Positions 1 to 8,345 of a stretch of 64,000 bases of DNA are shown in pieces (the stretch's first letter is position 1; every line of letters begins with the position of its first letter). The notes beneath the pieces are model-generated. The model was not told where the DNA came from. It was given only the letters and a program-made list of their open reading frames with translations, and did no database searches. The DNA lies in the NCBI GenBank assembly GCA_022827045.1, contig JAJDTQ010000134.1, positions 1 to 64,000 of the forward strand. Direction: 5' to 3'. The translations under genes were made by a program, and so were the position numbers. The DNA is from Candidatus Binatia bacterium. GTDB taxonomy: Bacteria > Desulfobacterota_B > Binatia > UBA9968 > JAJDTQ01.

Positions 1-409
1 CGGGGAGGATGAAACCGGCCGCATTCGAGGCGCGCAGCCGCTCGCAGAAAACCTCGTGCCCCAGCTTGTACGCGGTGTTGTAGTACCCCATCATCAGGTG
101 GGGGAAGGAAAAGCTCGCGGTAGCCCGGGACATGAAATCGAAGTACTCGTCGACCGAGAGTCCGGCCTCGAGGGCGAGCTGGTTGGCGCGCACGAAGGTA
201 GGTCCGTCGGCGACCGGTTCGCTGAACGGCATCTGCAGCTCGACGAGGTCGACCTCCACCTCCTGCATGATCTCGAGCATGCGCCAGTTCGCCTCGAGCG
301 ACGGGAAGCCGACGACGAGGTGGGTCATCAACAGGATTGCCCGGTCGTCGCGGCCCAGCCCGGTGCGCAGGTGGTTTTCCAGTGTTGCCCTATGCAACTG
401 TGTTCCCAT
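1..409 (-). CDS. trpA: Tryptophan synthase alpha chain, N-terminal part (runs off window)
   Basis: Cleaves indole-3-glycerol phosphate to indole and glyceraldehyde-3-phosphate and passes indole to TrpB. Reading the minus strand from an ATG at 409 gives 136 codons with no stop before the window edge, so the C-terminal half is missing. The segment around residues 57-70 (VELQMPFSEPVADGP) is the TrpA signature: Glu57 and Asp68 sit 11 residues apart, as do the catalytic Glu49 and Asp60 of the E. coli enzyme. It follows trpB after a 93-base gap on the same strand, the usual trpBA order. No strong Shine-Dalgarno is visible before the ATG. Confidence 0.93.
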   Translation of the reverse strand, partial: MGTQLHRATLENHLRTGLGRDDRAILLMTHLVVGFPSLEANWRMLEIMQEVEVDLVELQMPFSEPVADGPTFVRANQLALEAGLSVDEYFDFMSRATASFSFPHLMMGYYNTAYKLGHEVFCERLRASNAAGFILP

Positions 410-502
410 TGAGGCGGGGGCGAGGCGCCCGGTTCGAAAGGGCCGTTACCGCGGGGTTCGGTGAAACCCGGAGGGGCGCAACGCCGTCGACGAGCCCACG
501 AT

Positions 503-1753
503 TTACAGCCTCGACGCCTTGTTCCTGAGGAAGGTCTTCCAGTTTTCGTCCTCGAGAGCGTCGCCGATCGTGAAGATGTCCTTGTCGCCGCGGCCGGAAA
601 GGGTCAGCAGCACGGTCTTGTCCTTGCCCATGCCTGGGGCCTCGCGGATGGCGCCGGCCACGGCGTGGGCGCTTTCCAGGGCGGCGATGATGCCTTCCCG
701 GCGCAGGAGCGTCTGGAACGCCTCCAGCACTTCGCCGTCGGTGGCTGCCTCGTAGCGGACCCGTCCGCTCTCCCGCAGGCAGGCGAGGATCGGGCTCACG
801 CCGATGTAGTCGAGGCCCGCGGCCACGGAGTGGGTGTGGCGCATCTGGCCTTCCTCGTCCTGGAGGAAGTAGGTCTTGTACCCCTGGGCCACGCCGGGGC
901 TGCCGTCCGTGCCCGCCAAACGGGCGGCGTGGCGCCCGGTTTCCAGCCCTTCGCCGCCGGCCTCGATTCCGACGAGCTCCACCTCCTCGTCGTCCAGGAA
1001 GCCCAGGAACGTGCCGGTGGCGTTGGAGCCGCCGCCGACGCAGCAGTACACCCGGTCCGGCAGGCGCCCGGTGGCTGCCAGCATCTGCTCGCGGCACTCC
1101 TGACCGATGATCTGCTGGAACCAGGCCACCATCTGCGGGAACGGGTGCGGCCCGCAGGCGGTCCCCAGCACGTAGTGGGTGTCGTCCATGGAGAAGGCCC
1201 AGTCCCGCAGGCACTGGTTGATGGCGTCCTTCAAGGTGGCCGAACCGTCCTCCACCGACACCACCTCGGCGCCGAGCCGCTCCATCCAGAAGACGTTGGG
1301 CCGTTGCCGCTCAACGTCCACCGCGCCCATGTAGATGGTGCACTTGAGCCCCAGCCGCGCCGCCATGGTGGCGGTGGCGACGCCGTGCTGCCCGGCGCCG
1401 GTCTCGGCGATGACGCGTTTCTTGCCCATGCGCGCCACCAGCAGCCCCTGGCCCATGACGTTGTTGATCTTGTGCGAGCCGGTCTGGTTGAGGTCCTCCC
1501 GCTTCATGTAGATCGCGGGCCCGCCCAGGGCCTCGCTCAGGTTCCTGAGGTGGGTGAGCGGGGTGGGGCGGCACGAGTACGTTTGCATGACCGTCCGGTA
1601 CTCCTCCCAGAACGACGGGTCCCTGCGCGCGTCCTCGAAGGCGGCGATCAGCTCGTCAAGGGTCGTGCGCAGGATCTCCGGCGTGAACGCGCCGCCGTAG
1701 GCGCCGAAGTAACCGGTGCGCGCTTCCACGTTTTTCAGCAGGCTGTCCAGCAT
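503..1753 (-). CDS. trpB: Tryptophan synthase beta chain
   Basis: PLP enzyme condensing indole with serine to make tryptophan; the partner of TrpA. The 416-residue length is normal for TrpB1. The PLP lysine is K95 in the GSHKINN motif, the catalytic Glu is E117 in AETGAGQHG, and the phosphate-binding loop GGGSN is at 240-244. The N-terminal GYFGAYGGAF block is also typical. It lies upstream of trpA on the same strand, and no other trp gene is visible on the window side. The start at 1753 gives the expected N-terminus. Transcription must begin in the 166-base divergent gap shared with the epimerase gene. Confidence 0.97.
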   Translation of the reverse strand: MLDSLLKNVEARTGYFGAYGGAFTPEILRTTLDELIAAFEDARRDPSFWEEYRTVMQTYSCRPTPLTHLRNLSEALGGPAIYMKREDLNQTGSHKINNVMGQGLLVARMGKKRVIAETGAGQHGVATATMAARLGLKCTIYMGAVDVERQRPNVFWMERLGAEVVSVEDGSATLKDAINQCLRDWAFSMDDTHYVLGTACGPHPFPQMVAWFQQIIGQECREQMLAATGRLPDRVYCCVGGGSNATGTFLGFLDDEEVELVGIEAGGEGLETGRHAARLAGTDGSPGVAQGYKTYFLQDEEGQMRHTHSVAAGLDYIGVSPILACLRESGRVRYEAATDGEVLEAFQTLLRREGIIAALESAHAVAGAIREAPGMGKDKTVLLTLSGRGDKDIFTIGDALEDENWKTFLRNKASRL

Positions 1754-1919
1754 CGTTTTAGTAGGACGGAAAGCATAGGAGGGGGTGAATTCCCGAAGTC
1801 CCGTTCACCGAACGATTTAAGGAGACTTGTCAGGTAAGTCAAACAGCGCGCGGGTTCTATGAAGGCCGGTCGTAAATGCTATCATGGCAAAGAAGAGGAT
1901 GTACAAGGGAGGCCTGCTG

Positions 1920-2816
1920 ATGAAGATTCTGGTGACCGGAGCGACGGGACTGGTGGGGAGCGCGTTGGTCCCGTTCCTCGCCGGCGGCGGCCATGAGGTG
2001 GTGCGGCTGGGCCGGTCTGCGCCGGGGGCCGGCAACATTCGCTGGGACCCGGAGGCCGGGGTGCTGGAGCCGGACGCATTGGAAGGGTTCGACGGTGTCG
2101 TCCACCTGGCCGGGGACAACATCGCCACCGGGCGCTGGACCGCGGAGAAGAAGCGCCGCATCAGGGAGAGCCGCGTGAAGGGCACGTCGTTGCTGGCCGC
2201 GGCCCTGGCGGGGCTCGAACGGCCGCCGCGGGTGCTGGTGTCGGCCTCGGCCATCGGTTTCTACGGCGACCGCGGCGACGAGGAGCTCACCGAACAGAGC
2301 CGGGCCGGCTCCGGCTTCCTCTCCGAGGTGTGCGGCGAGTGGGAGGCGGCCACCGAAGCGGCGGAAGGAAAGGGTATCCGGGTGGCCCATGCCCGGCTGG
2401 GGGTCGTGCTCAGCAAGGACGGCGGCGCCCTGGCCAAGATGCTGACGCCCTTCAGGCTTGGCGCGGGCGGTATCGTCGGCAACGGCCGGCAGTACATGAG
2501 CTGGATCACTATGGACGACACCGTCGCGGCCATCGCCCATCTGCTGGCTGCCGAATCGTCGGCCGGGCCGGTGAACCTGGTAGCTCCCAACGCCGCGACC
2601 AACCGCGAGTTTACCAAGACCCTGGGCCGCGTGCTGCGGCGTCCCACGCTGTTCCCTCTGCCCGGTTTCGCGGCCCGGCTGGCGTTCGGCGAGATGGCCG
2701 ATGCGTTGCTGCTGGCCAGTACCCGGGTGAAGCCTGCCGGTCTGCTGGACTCCGGCTACGCGTTCCGCCACGGTTCCCTGGAAGAGGGTCTGCGTCACGT
2801 GCTCGGCGCCCGCTGA
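1920..2816 (+). CDS. TIGR01777/YfcH-family NAD(P)-dependent epimerase-like protein
   Basis: Extended short-chain dehydrogenase fold of the YfcH family; the substrate is not known for the family. The N-terminal nucleotide-binding motif GATGLVG is at residues 7-13. Blocks typical of this family follow, including the GFYGDRGDEELTE region and a conserved KMLTPFRLGAGG segment. The ATG at 1920 is preferred over the in-frame ATG at 1884 because GGGAGG lies just upstream and the protein then begins directly with MKILVTG, as family members do (298 residues). Its stop overlaps the start of the ABC ATPase gene (TGATG), which suggests one transcript with the transporter. Confidence 0.9.
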   Translation: MKILVTGATGLVGSALVPFLAGGGHEVVRLGRSAPGAGNIRWDPEAGVLEPDALEGFDGVVHLAGDNIATGRWTAEKKRRIRESRVKGTSLLAAALAGLERPPRVLVSASAIGFYGDRGDEELTEQSRAGSGFLSEVCGEWEAATEAAEGKGIRVAHARLGVVLSKDGGALAKMLTPFRLGAGGIVGNGRQYMSWITMDDTVAAIAHLLAAESSAGPVNLVAPNAATNREFTKTLGRVLRRPTLFPLPGFAARLAFGEMADALLLASTRVKPAGLLDSGYAFRHGSLEEGLRHVLGAR

Positions 2817-3514
2817 TGGACGCGGCCGCGCTTACCTTCGCTGACGTCTCGAAGGTGTACGACGGGGCGGGCTCCGCGGAGCGCTACGCGCTGCGCGACG
2901 TCTCCTTCGAGATCGCCTCGGGTCAGACCGTGGCCATCGTCGGCCGCAGCGGCAGCGGCAAGTCTACGCTGCTGCACCTGGCGGCCGGCATCGACGTGCC
3001 CACCCGCGGATCGATTGCGGTGCGCGGCACGCCCCTGGAGGGTCTCAACGAGACCGCCCGGACCCGGCTCCGCCGGCGCGAGATCGGGTTCGTCTTCCAG
3101 TTGTTCCACCTCCTTCCGCACCTGACGGTGCGGGACAACGTTGCCCTGCCGGAGCTCATCGCCGGCGCCCGGGAAAGCGCTTTCCGGGAACGGGTGGCTG
3201 CCCTGCTCGAGCGGGTGGGTCTGCCCGACCGCGCCGACGATCCCGTGGCCGGGCTGAGCGGCGGCGAGATGCAGCGGGTGGCCATCTGCCGGGCGCTGTT
3301 GCGGCGGCCGCGCCTGTTGCTGGCCGACGAGCCCACGGGAAGTCTGGACGACGCCAGCGGCCAGGTGGTGATGGACCTCATGGTACGGATGGTGGCGGAG
3401 GAGCAGGCGACGCTGGTCTACGCCACCCACAGCCGCGAGCTGGCGGCCATGGCGGACAGCATCCTGCGGCTCCATAGCGGCATCCTGGAGCCGGAACCGG
3501 GCGCCTTCACGTGA
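2816..3514 (+). CDS. ABC transporter ATP-binding protein, LolD/MacB type (AttE-like)
   Basis: ATPase subunit for the following FtsX-type permease. It has Walker A GRSGSGKST at about 43-51, signature LSGGEMQ at 147-153, Walker B LLLADEP at 167-173 and a switch His in YATHSREL. The 232-residue size and the EIGFVFQ and NVALPEL segments match the LolD/MacB/YbbA group, which drives lipoprotein or lipid movement out of the inner membrane rather than classical import. The start ATG overlaps the previous stop, and the end overlaps the permease start by one base, so the three genes are probably translationally coupled. Confidence 0.94.
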   Translation: MDAAALTFADVSKVYDGAGSAERYALRDVSFEIASGQTVAIVGRSGSGKSTLLHLAAGIDVPTRGSIAVRGTPLEGLNETARTRLRRREIGFVFQLFHLLPHLTVRDNVALPELIAGARESAFRERVAALLERVGLPDRADDPVAGLSGGEMQRVAICRALLRRPRLLLADEPTGSLDDASGQVVMDLMVRMVAEEQATLVYATHSRELAAMADSILRLHSGILEPEPGAFT

Positions 3515-6036
3515 TGGTACGCTATTTCTACAGGACCGTGACCGCCCATTGGCGCACCAACCCGGTGCTCTATGCGCTGACCGTGCTGGGCGTTGCCTTG
3601 GGAGTGGCCTCGGTCATCAGCATCCGCATCCTCAACCAGAGCGCCGTCGCTTCGTTCGCCGCCGGCGTCCAGACCATCGGCGGGGCCGCCGACGTCGTCG
3701 TCACCGGCAAGGGCGGGACCCTTCCGGACTCGGCCTACCCGCTGGTCCGGGGCACCCCGGGGGTGGCCGCCGCCTGGCCGGTCTTCGAGACCACGGTAGC
3801 GGTGGAGGGGCGGCCCGGCACGTTCGCGCGGCTTCTTGGCGTCGATCTGCTGGCGCCCGCCCCGGACCTTCAGCAAGCGCTTTCGGGATTCGCGCCGGGT
3901 GCGGCGGCGGTCGGCGGTCGTGGTTGGGCGGCGGCCGCCCCGGACCTGGCAAGGGCCATGGGATGGGTGCCGGGCGACCGTTTCAAGGTCCGTGACGGCG
4001 CCGGCGTGCGGGAGCTCCGGGTCGGGGCGTTGATCGACTTCGAGCGCTGGGGAGCGCCTGGAAACCGACGGGCGCTGGTGATGGACATCGCCGGCGCCCA
4101 GTCCCTGTTCGGCGGCGCCGGGACCCTGCACCGCATCGGCGTGACGGCCGCCGAGGGCGCCGACCTCGCGGCGCTGGCGGCGCGCATCGAGGACCGGCTC
4201 GGCGGCCGGGCGGACGCGGTGACCCCGGCGGAGCGCACCGGCCAGGCCCGGCAGCTACTGGGCGCCTTCCGGTTGAACCTCACCGCCATGAGCCTGGTCA
4301 GCCTCCTGGTGGGCACGTTCCTGGTGTTCAGCAGCATGCGCGCCTGCCTGGTGTGGCAGCGCAGGGAGTTCGGGGTGCTGCGCTCCCTGGGGTCCACCCC
4401 GGCCCAGGTGCTGGCCCTGATCCTGGGCGAGGCCGCGTTGCTCGGGGTCGTGGGAGTGGTCATCGGCATCTTCGCGGGCTACTGGACCGCCGTCTGGAAC
4501 CTGGAAGCGGTGAGCTCCACCCTGACCAATGTCTACATGCTCCGGGAAATCGAGTCGCTCGAGGTCTCGCGCGGCACCCTGGCGCTGGCCGCGTTCGCGG
4601 GCCTGGGAGGCGCCTTGAGCGGCACCTTGCTGCCCGCCCTGGACGTGTGGCGCAGGGACACGCGGACGCTGCTGGATACCTTGCCGGCGCAGTCCACGGC
4701 GATGGCCGGCGTCCGTGTGCTCTTCCGTCTAGGACTCGCGCTCGTCGTCGGGGCGCTGGCGTGGTACTGGCTGATCGGTTGGCGCTGGCGGCTCACGGGA
4801 TTCGTCCTTTCCACCGCCGTGATGCTGTGCCTGCCGCTCCTCGCCCCGTGGTTGGTCCAGCGCCTGACCGGGCGGATCCGGGTCCCGGACTTCGGTTTCC
4901 GCTACGGCGTTCGGAGCCTCGGGGCGACCCTGGCCAACACCTCGTTCTCGGTGTCGTCCCTGGCCATGGCGGTGTGCCTGCTGGTGGGCATCACCCTGCT
5001 GGTGGAGAGTTTCCGCGAGACCCTGGTCCGCTGGGTGGACCGTTCACTCACCGCCGACGTCTTCGTGACCGCGACCGTCGGAGCGCGGCCCGGGCCGGAC
5101 GCGACCCTGAGCGCGCAACTCGTGGAGCGTCTGGCGGGCAGGCCCGACGTGGAGGGAGTCGGTCCGCTGCGCCGCTTGTCCCTGGACGTGGAGGGCCGGC
5201 CCGTGGCCGTGGTGGGCGTAGACCTCAGCCGCCCGGCGGCGCGGCAGCGCCTGGCGCTTCTGTCGGGCGGGGATGTGGTGGGGCGCGCGATACGGGAGCG
5301 CGGCATCCTCATCGGCGAGCCGCTGTCCTCCAGCGCGTCGGTCACGGTGGGGGATAAGGTAGAGATCGAAGGCCCGGAGGGACTGGTGCGCCTGCCGGTG
5401 TCGGGGATCTACCGGGACTACACGCAGGGCGGCTCGGTCACCATGGATCTCCGCCTCATGGCGGAAACCCTGGGTCCCGGCGGCCTCACCAGCATCGCGC
5501 TTCAACTGAGGCCGGGCGCGGACCCGGAAGCGGTGGCGGCGGGCATCGAAAGCCGGCATCCGGGCGGCTCCTTGCGGGTGCGCAGCAACCGCCACCTGAA
5601 GGAGGACATTCTCCGCGTTTTCGACCAGACCTTCGCGGTGACCCGGATCCTCCAGGTCATGAGCCTGATCATCGCCGCCTGCGCCATCACCCTGACGCTC
5701 CTGGTGGTGGCGCAGGAGAAAGCGAGCGAGATCGCCCTCTACCGCACCCTGGGCGCCTTTCGCAGGCAGGTGTTCCTGCTGTTCGTGAGCAAGGGGACCG
5801 CCATGGCATTCCTGGGTCTGGTGCTGGGCTTCGCCGGCGGCATCGGCCTGGGCGCGATCCTGATCTTCGTCATCCAGAAGAGCTACTTCGGCTGGAGCAT
5901 CGAGTGGACCTGGCCGTGGCTGTCCCTCGCCGGCGAAGCCCTCGCCATCGTCGCCGCCGCGGTTCTGGCGAGCCTCTACCCGGCGTTCCGGGCCAGCCGC
6001 ACGCCGGCCAACGAGTTGTGCCATGCGGATGCGTAA
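3514..6036 (+). CDS. FtsX-like ABC transporter permease (two FtsX domains, AttF/AttG-like)
   Basis: Inner-membrane permease of the FtsX/MacB/LolCE superfamily. About 840 residues: an N-terminal membrane anchor, a periplasmic domain, three membrane helices around the RREFGVLRSLGS loop, more helices in the middle, a second periplasmic domain and a last helix triplet around EIALYRTLGAFRRQ. The duplicated half-permease layout is typical of single-chain two-FtsX exporters. The ATG at 3514 forms a TGATG overlap with the ATPase stop; a GTG one codon earlier is possible. With the ATPase and the lipocalin-like hydrolase downstream it matches the AttEFGH-type gene group, which suggests lipid or lipoprotein handling. 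The substrate is not shown by sequence. Confidence 0.93.
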   Translation: MVRYFYRTVTAHWRTNPVLYALTVLGVALGVASVISIRILNQSAVASFAAGVQTIGGAADVVVTGKGGTLPDSAYPLVRGTPGVAAAWPVFETTVAVEGRPGTFARLLGVDLLAPAPDLQQALSGFAPGAAAVGGRGWAAAAPDLARAMGWVPGDRFKVRDGAGVRELRVGALIDFERWGAPGNRRALVMDIAGAQSLFGGAGTLHRIGVTAAEGADLAALAARIEDRLGGRADAVTPAERTGQARQLLGAFRLNLTAMSLVSLLVGTFLVFSSMRACLVWQRREFGVLRSLGSTPAQVLALILGEAALLGVVGVVIGIFAGYWTAVWNLEAVSSTLTNVYMLREIESLEVSRGTLALAAFAGLGGALSGTLLPALDVWRRDTRTLLDTLPAQSTAMAGVRVLFRLGLALVVGALAWYWLIGWRWRLTGFVLSTAVMLCLPLLAPWLVQRLTGRIRVPDFGFRYGVRSLGATLANTSFSVSSLAMAVCLLVGITLLVESFRETLVRWVDRSLTADVFVTATVGARPGPDATLSAQLVERLAGRPDVEGVGPLRRLSLDVEGRPVAVVGVDLSRPAARQRLALLSGGDVVGRAIRERGILIGEPLSSSASVTVGDKVEIEGPEGLVRLPVSGIYRDYTQGGSVTMDLRLMAETLGPGGLTSIALQLRPGADPEAVAAGIESRHPGGSLRVRSNRHLKEDILRVFDQTFAVTRILQVMSLIIAACAITLTLLVVAQEKASEIALYRTLGAFRRQVFLLFVSKGTAMAFLGLVLGFAGGIGLGAILIFVIQKSYFGWSIEWTWPWLSLAGEALAIVAAAVLASLYPAFRASRTPANELCHADA

Positions 6037-6103
6037 CGCCGTGCTGAGGATATCGAGAGCCTTGAGGACCAGTATCCATGAGGGTAACTGCCGGGAACCT
6101 CAT

Positions 6104-6152
6104 CCGTTCGTCCTGAGCGTAGCGAGGTGCAACCGAGCGAAGTCGAAGGGCG
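6104..6152 (+). repeat. Interspersed repeat of the 'TTCGTCCTGAGC...GTCGAAGG' type
   Basis: The segment begins CCGTTCGTCCTGAGCGTAGC and ends GCGAAGTCGAAGGGCG. It matches in form a short interspersed motif common between genes of many proteobacteria and related metagenomic genomes, here carrying an internal extra stretch (about GAGGTGCAACCGAGC). It lies between the permease stop and the signal peptide of the next protein, so an upstream ATG start for that gene would force translation through the repeat. Confidence 0.6.
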
Positions 6153-6157
6153 CGAAC

Positions 6158-7300
6158 TTGCGGTCACGTCTGGGCCAGGCCGGCTCGGCTGTTGTCCTTG
6201 CCGTAGCAGTTGTCATCCTCTGGGCCGGTTCTCCCGCCCATGCCTGGACTGCGGCTCAACCGGGTTACGTCTGGTCATTCCCACGCGACCATTGGGCCCG
6301 TGAAGGCTACAAGACCGAATGGTGGTACTTAACCGGCCACCTGCGCACCGTCGAGGAGCCCGTCCGGCGCTTCGGATTTCAGTTCACGTTCTTCAGGATC
6401 GGCATGTTGCGGGACACCCCCGACGGCGGCTCCGCCTGGGCCGCCCGCGACATTATCATGGGCCATGCCGCGCTGACCGAACTGGACACCGGCCGGCACC
6501 GCTTCAGCGAGCTGGTGGTGCGGGCCGCCCCGCTCCTGGGCGGCTTCGGCCGGCATCCCGATCCGCGTCTCGCCTGGAGCGTCGGTCCTCCCGGCACGCC
6601 GGATGAATGGCAGCTCCGCTGGAACGGCCACGGCTTTGACTTCACCATGGCGGACGCCGGGAAGTCCTTCGGCTTCAGCCTTTCCACACGCGCGCTCAAG
6701 CCTGTGGTGTTCCAGGGCCCCGGTGGCCTGAGCCGGAAAGGGGAAGGCGCCACCGAAGCCAGCCACTACTACAGCTTCACCCGCATGGCCGCGAACGGCA
6801 CGGTGCGCCTGGAAGGAGAGGAGTGGGAGGTCAACGGCACGAGCTGGATGGACAAGGAGTTCGGCTCCAACCAACTCGGCGAGGACACCGAAGGGTGGGA
6901 CTGGTTCAGTCTGCAGCTCGACGACGGCCGCGAGGTGATGCTCTATCTTCTCAGAAGCCGCGACGGCGGGACCCGCCACGCCGGCGCCACCCTGGTGGAC
7001 CCCGCGGGTGTGGTCCGCTACCTGAAACGCGGCGAGTGGAAACTGAACGCAACCGGCCGCTGGACCAGCCCGGCCACCGGCGCCCCCTATCCCGCCGGCT
7101 GGATTCTCGACATCCCGGACGCCGCCATCCGCGCCGTCATCACTCCCAGGCTGGCCGATCAGGAGAACCGGAGCACACTCATCCCGGACCTGTTCTACTG
7201 GGAAGGCTCGGTCCGGGTCGAATCCGAGAGCGGCGCGCGGATAGGGCGGGGGTATGTGGAGCTGACGGGCTACGGCGAGAACAGCAGGCCGCCGATATGA
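6158..7300 (+). CDS. Secreted AttH / carotenoid 1,2-hydratase-like lipocalin-domain hydrolase
   Basis: Member of the CrtC/AttH group, which pairs two lipocalin-like beta barrels. Supporting motifs are TEWWYLTGH near the N-terminus, FGFQFTFFR, the HYYSFTRM segment, and WMDKEFGSNQLG followed by GWDWFSLQLDDGREVMLYLLR. In related operons the protein acts outside the inner membrane next to an FtsX-type transporter, and the same arrangement is seen here. I chose the TTG at 6158 because it gives a classical signal peptide ending SPAHA just before the mature WTAAQPGY, with GAAGGG upstream. The alternative ATGs at 6023 and 6029 would overlap the permease end and translate a repeat element. The start is uncertain; the family assignment is firm. 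Confidence 0.87.
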   Translation: MRSRLGQAGSAVVLAVAVVILWAGSPAHAWTAAQPGYVWSFPRDHWAREGYKTEWWYLTGHLRTVEEPVRRFGFQFTFFRIGMLRDTPDGGSAWAARDIIMGHAALTELDTGRHRFSELVVRAAPLLGGFGRHPDPRLAWSVGPPGTPDEWQLRWNGHGFDFTMADAGKSFGFSLSTRALKPVVFQGPGGLSRKGEGATEASHYYSFTRMAANGTVRLEGEEWEVNGTSWMDKEFGSNQLGEDTEGWDWFSLQLDDGREVMLYLLRSRDGGTRHAGATLVDPAGVVRYLKRGEWKLNATGRWTSPATGAPYPAGWILDIPDAAIRAVITPRLADQENRSTLIPDLFYWEGSVRVESESGARIGRGYVELTGYGENSRPPI

Positions 7301-7330
7301 GGTAGCGGTGCCGCGGACGCCCCAGTCAGG

Positions 7331-7358
7331 TTGCATTTTGGATTCGTCGCCATAGAAT
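7331..7358 (+). promoter_or_regulatory. Candidate sigma-70-type promoter for the dienelactone hydrolase gene
   Basis: TTGCAT, a 16-base spacer, then TAGAAT (five of six bases match the -10 consensus). It sits about 95 bases before the ATG at 7454, in the only long gap between the AttH-like gene and the next gene. Identified by eye only. Confidence 0.3.
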
Positions 7359-7453
7359 GTGCTCGGGAAACGGGACAGAGTTGCCTGACCGCGTGAGCGT
7401 CGGCAGCATTTCGAAGGCCGTGCACGACTAGCCCAAGGGCAGGGAGGCCCCCG

Positions 7454-8338
7454 ATGGACAAGCATCTGATCGATTCGCAGGTCTACGATCTGTATGACGA
7501 GTATTGCCACAGCAACATGGGGCGCCGTGAGTTCCTCCGGCGCGCGGCCGCCCTCGTGGTTGTCGGCGGGTCGGCGCTGGCGATGGCGGAGGCGATGCTG
7601 CCGCGCTATGCCAGGGCGCAGACGATTTCCTTTACCGACAAGCGCATCAAGGCGCGCTATGTCACGTACGATTCGCCCGGCGGCAACTCCGGCAAGATGC
7701 GCGGCTACCTGGTCCAGCCGGCCGGGGCGGGCCCGTTTCCCGCGGTTCTCGTCATTCACGAGAACCGCGGTCTGAACCCGCATATCGAGGACGTCGCGCG
7801 GCGTGCCGCGGTGGCGGGGTTTCTCGCCCTGGCGCCGGATGGCCTCTCGCCCATCGGCGGTTATCCCGGCAATGACGACGACGGCAAGAAGATGCAGAGG
7901 AGCCTCGACCGCGGCAAGCTGCGCACGGACCTTCTCAACTGCGCCAGGTATCTCAAGGCCCACGAGCTGTCCAACGGGAAGCTGGGCGCCACCGGCTTCT
8001 GCTTCGGCGGCGGCGTGGTCAACTTCCTCGCGGTGCAGATGGGAAGCGATCTGAGCGCCGGCGTGCCATTCTACGGCTCCGCTCCCAAGTCGGCCGACGA
8101 CGTTGCCAAGGTCAAGGCGCCGCTGCTGATCCACTACGCGGAGAACGACCCGCGCATCAACAAGCAGGCTCCGGCCTACCACGCCGCCCTGAAGGCCAAC
8201 GGCGTGGCATACGAGGCGCATACCTATCCGGGAACGCGCCACGGCTTTCACAACAATTCGACGCCGCGCTACGACGAAGCCGCCGCCAAGGTCGCATGGG
8301 AGCGGACGGTGGCCTTCTTCAGGAAGCATCTGTCGTAG
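7454..8338 (+). CDS. Tat-exported dienelactone hydrolase family protein
   Basis: Alpha/beta hydrolase of the dienelactone hydrolase (carboxymethylenebutenolidase) family, expected to hydrolyse lactone or ester bonds. An N-terminal twin-arginine signal, GRREFLRR at 23-30 followed by a hydrophobic stretch and an ARAQ cleavage region, predicts periplasmic export of a folded enzyme. The catalytic triad is visible: Cys183 in GFCFGGG, Asp232 in ENDPRI and His263 in GTRHGFHN. GGGAGG precedes the ATG. The amidase gene starts eight bases after this stop, so the two probably form a short operon. This domain layout is common in environmental proteobacteria. Confidence 0.93.
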   Translation: MDKHLIDSQVYDLYDEYCHSNMGRREFLRRAAALVVVGGSALAMAEAMLPRYARAQTISFTDKRIKARYVTYDSPGGNSGKMRGYLVQPAGAGPFPAVLVIHENRGLNPHIEDVARRAAVAGFLALAPDGLSPIGGYPGNDDDGKKMQRSLDRGKLRTDLLNCARYLKAHELSNGKLGATGFCFGGGVVNFLAVQMGSDLSAGVPFYGSAPKSADDVAKVKAPLLIHYAENDPRINKQAPAYHAALKANGVAYEAHTYPGTRHGFHNNSTPRYDEAAAKVAWERTVAFFRKHLS

Positions 8339-8345
8339 GCGGGAC

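Noticed and set aside
461..1837. A 458-codon plus-strand frame across trpB
   Set aside because: It mirrors trpB in the opposite strand and shows no domain; trpB is certain.
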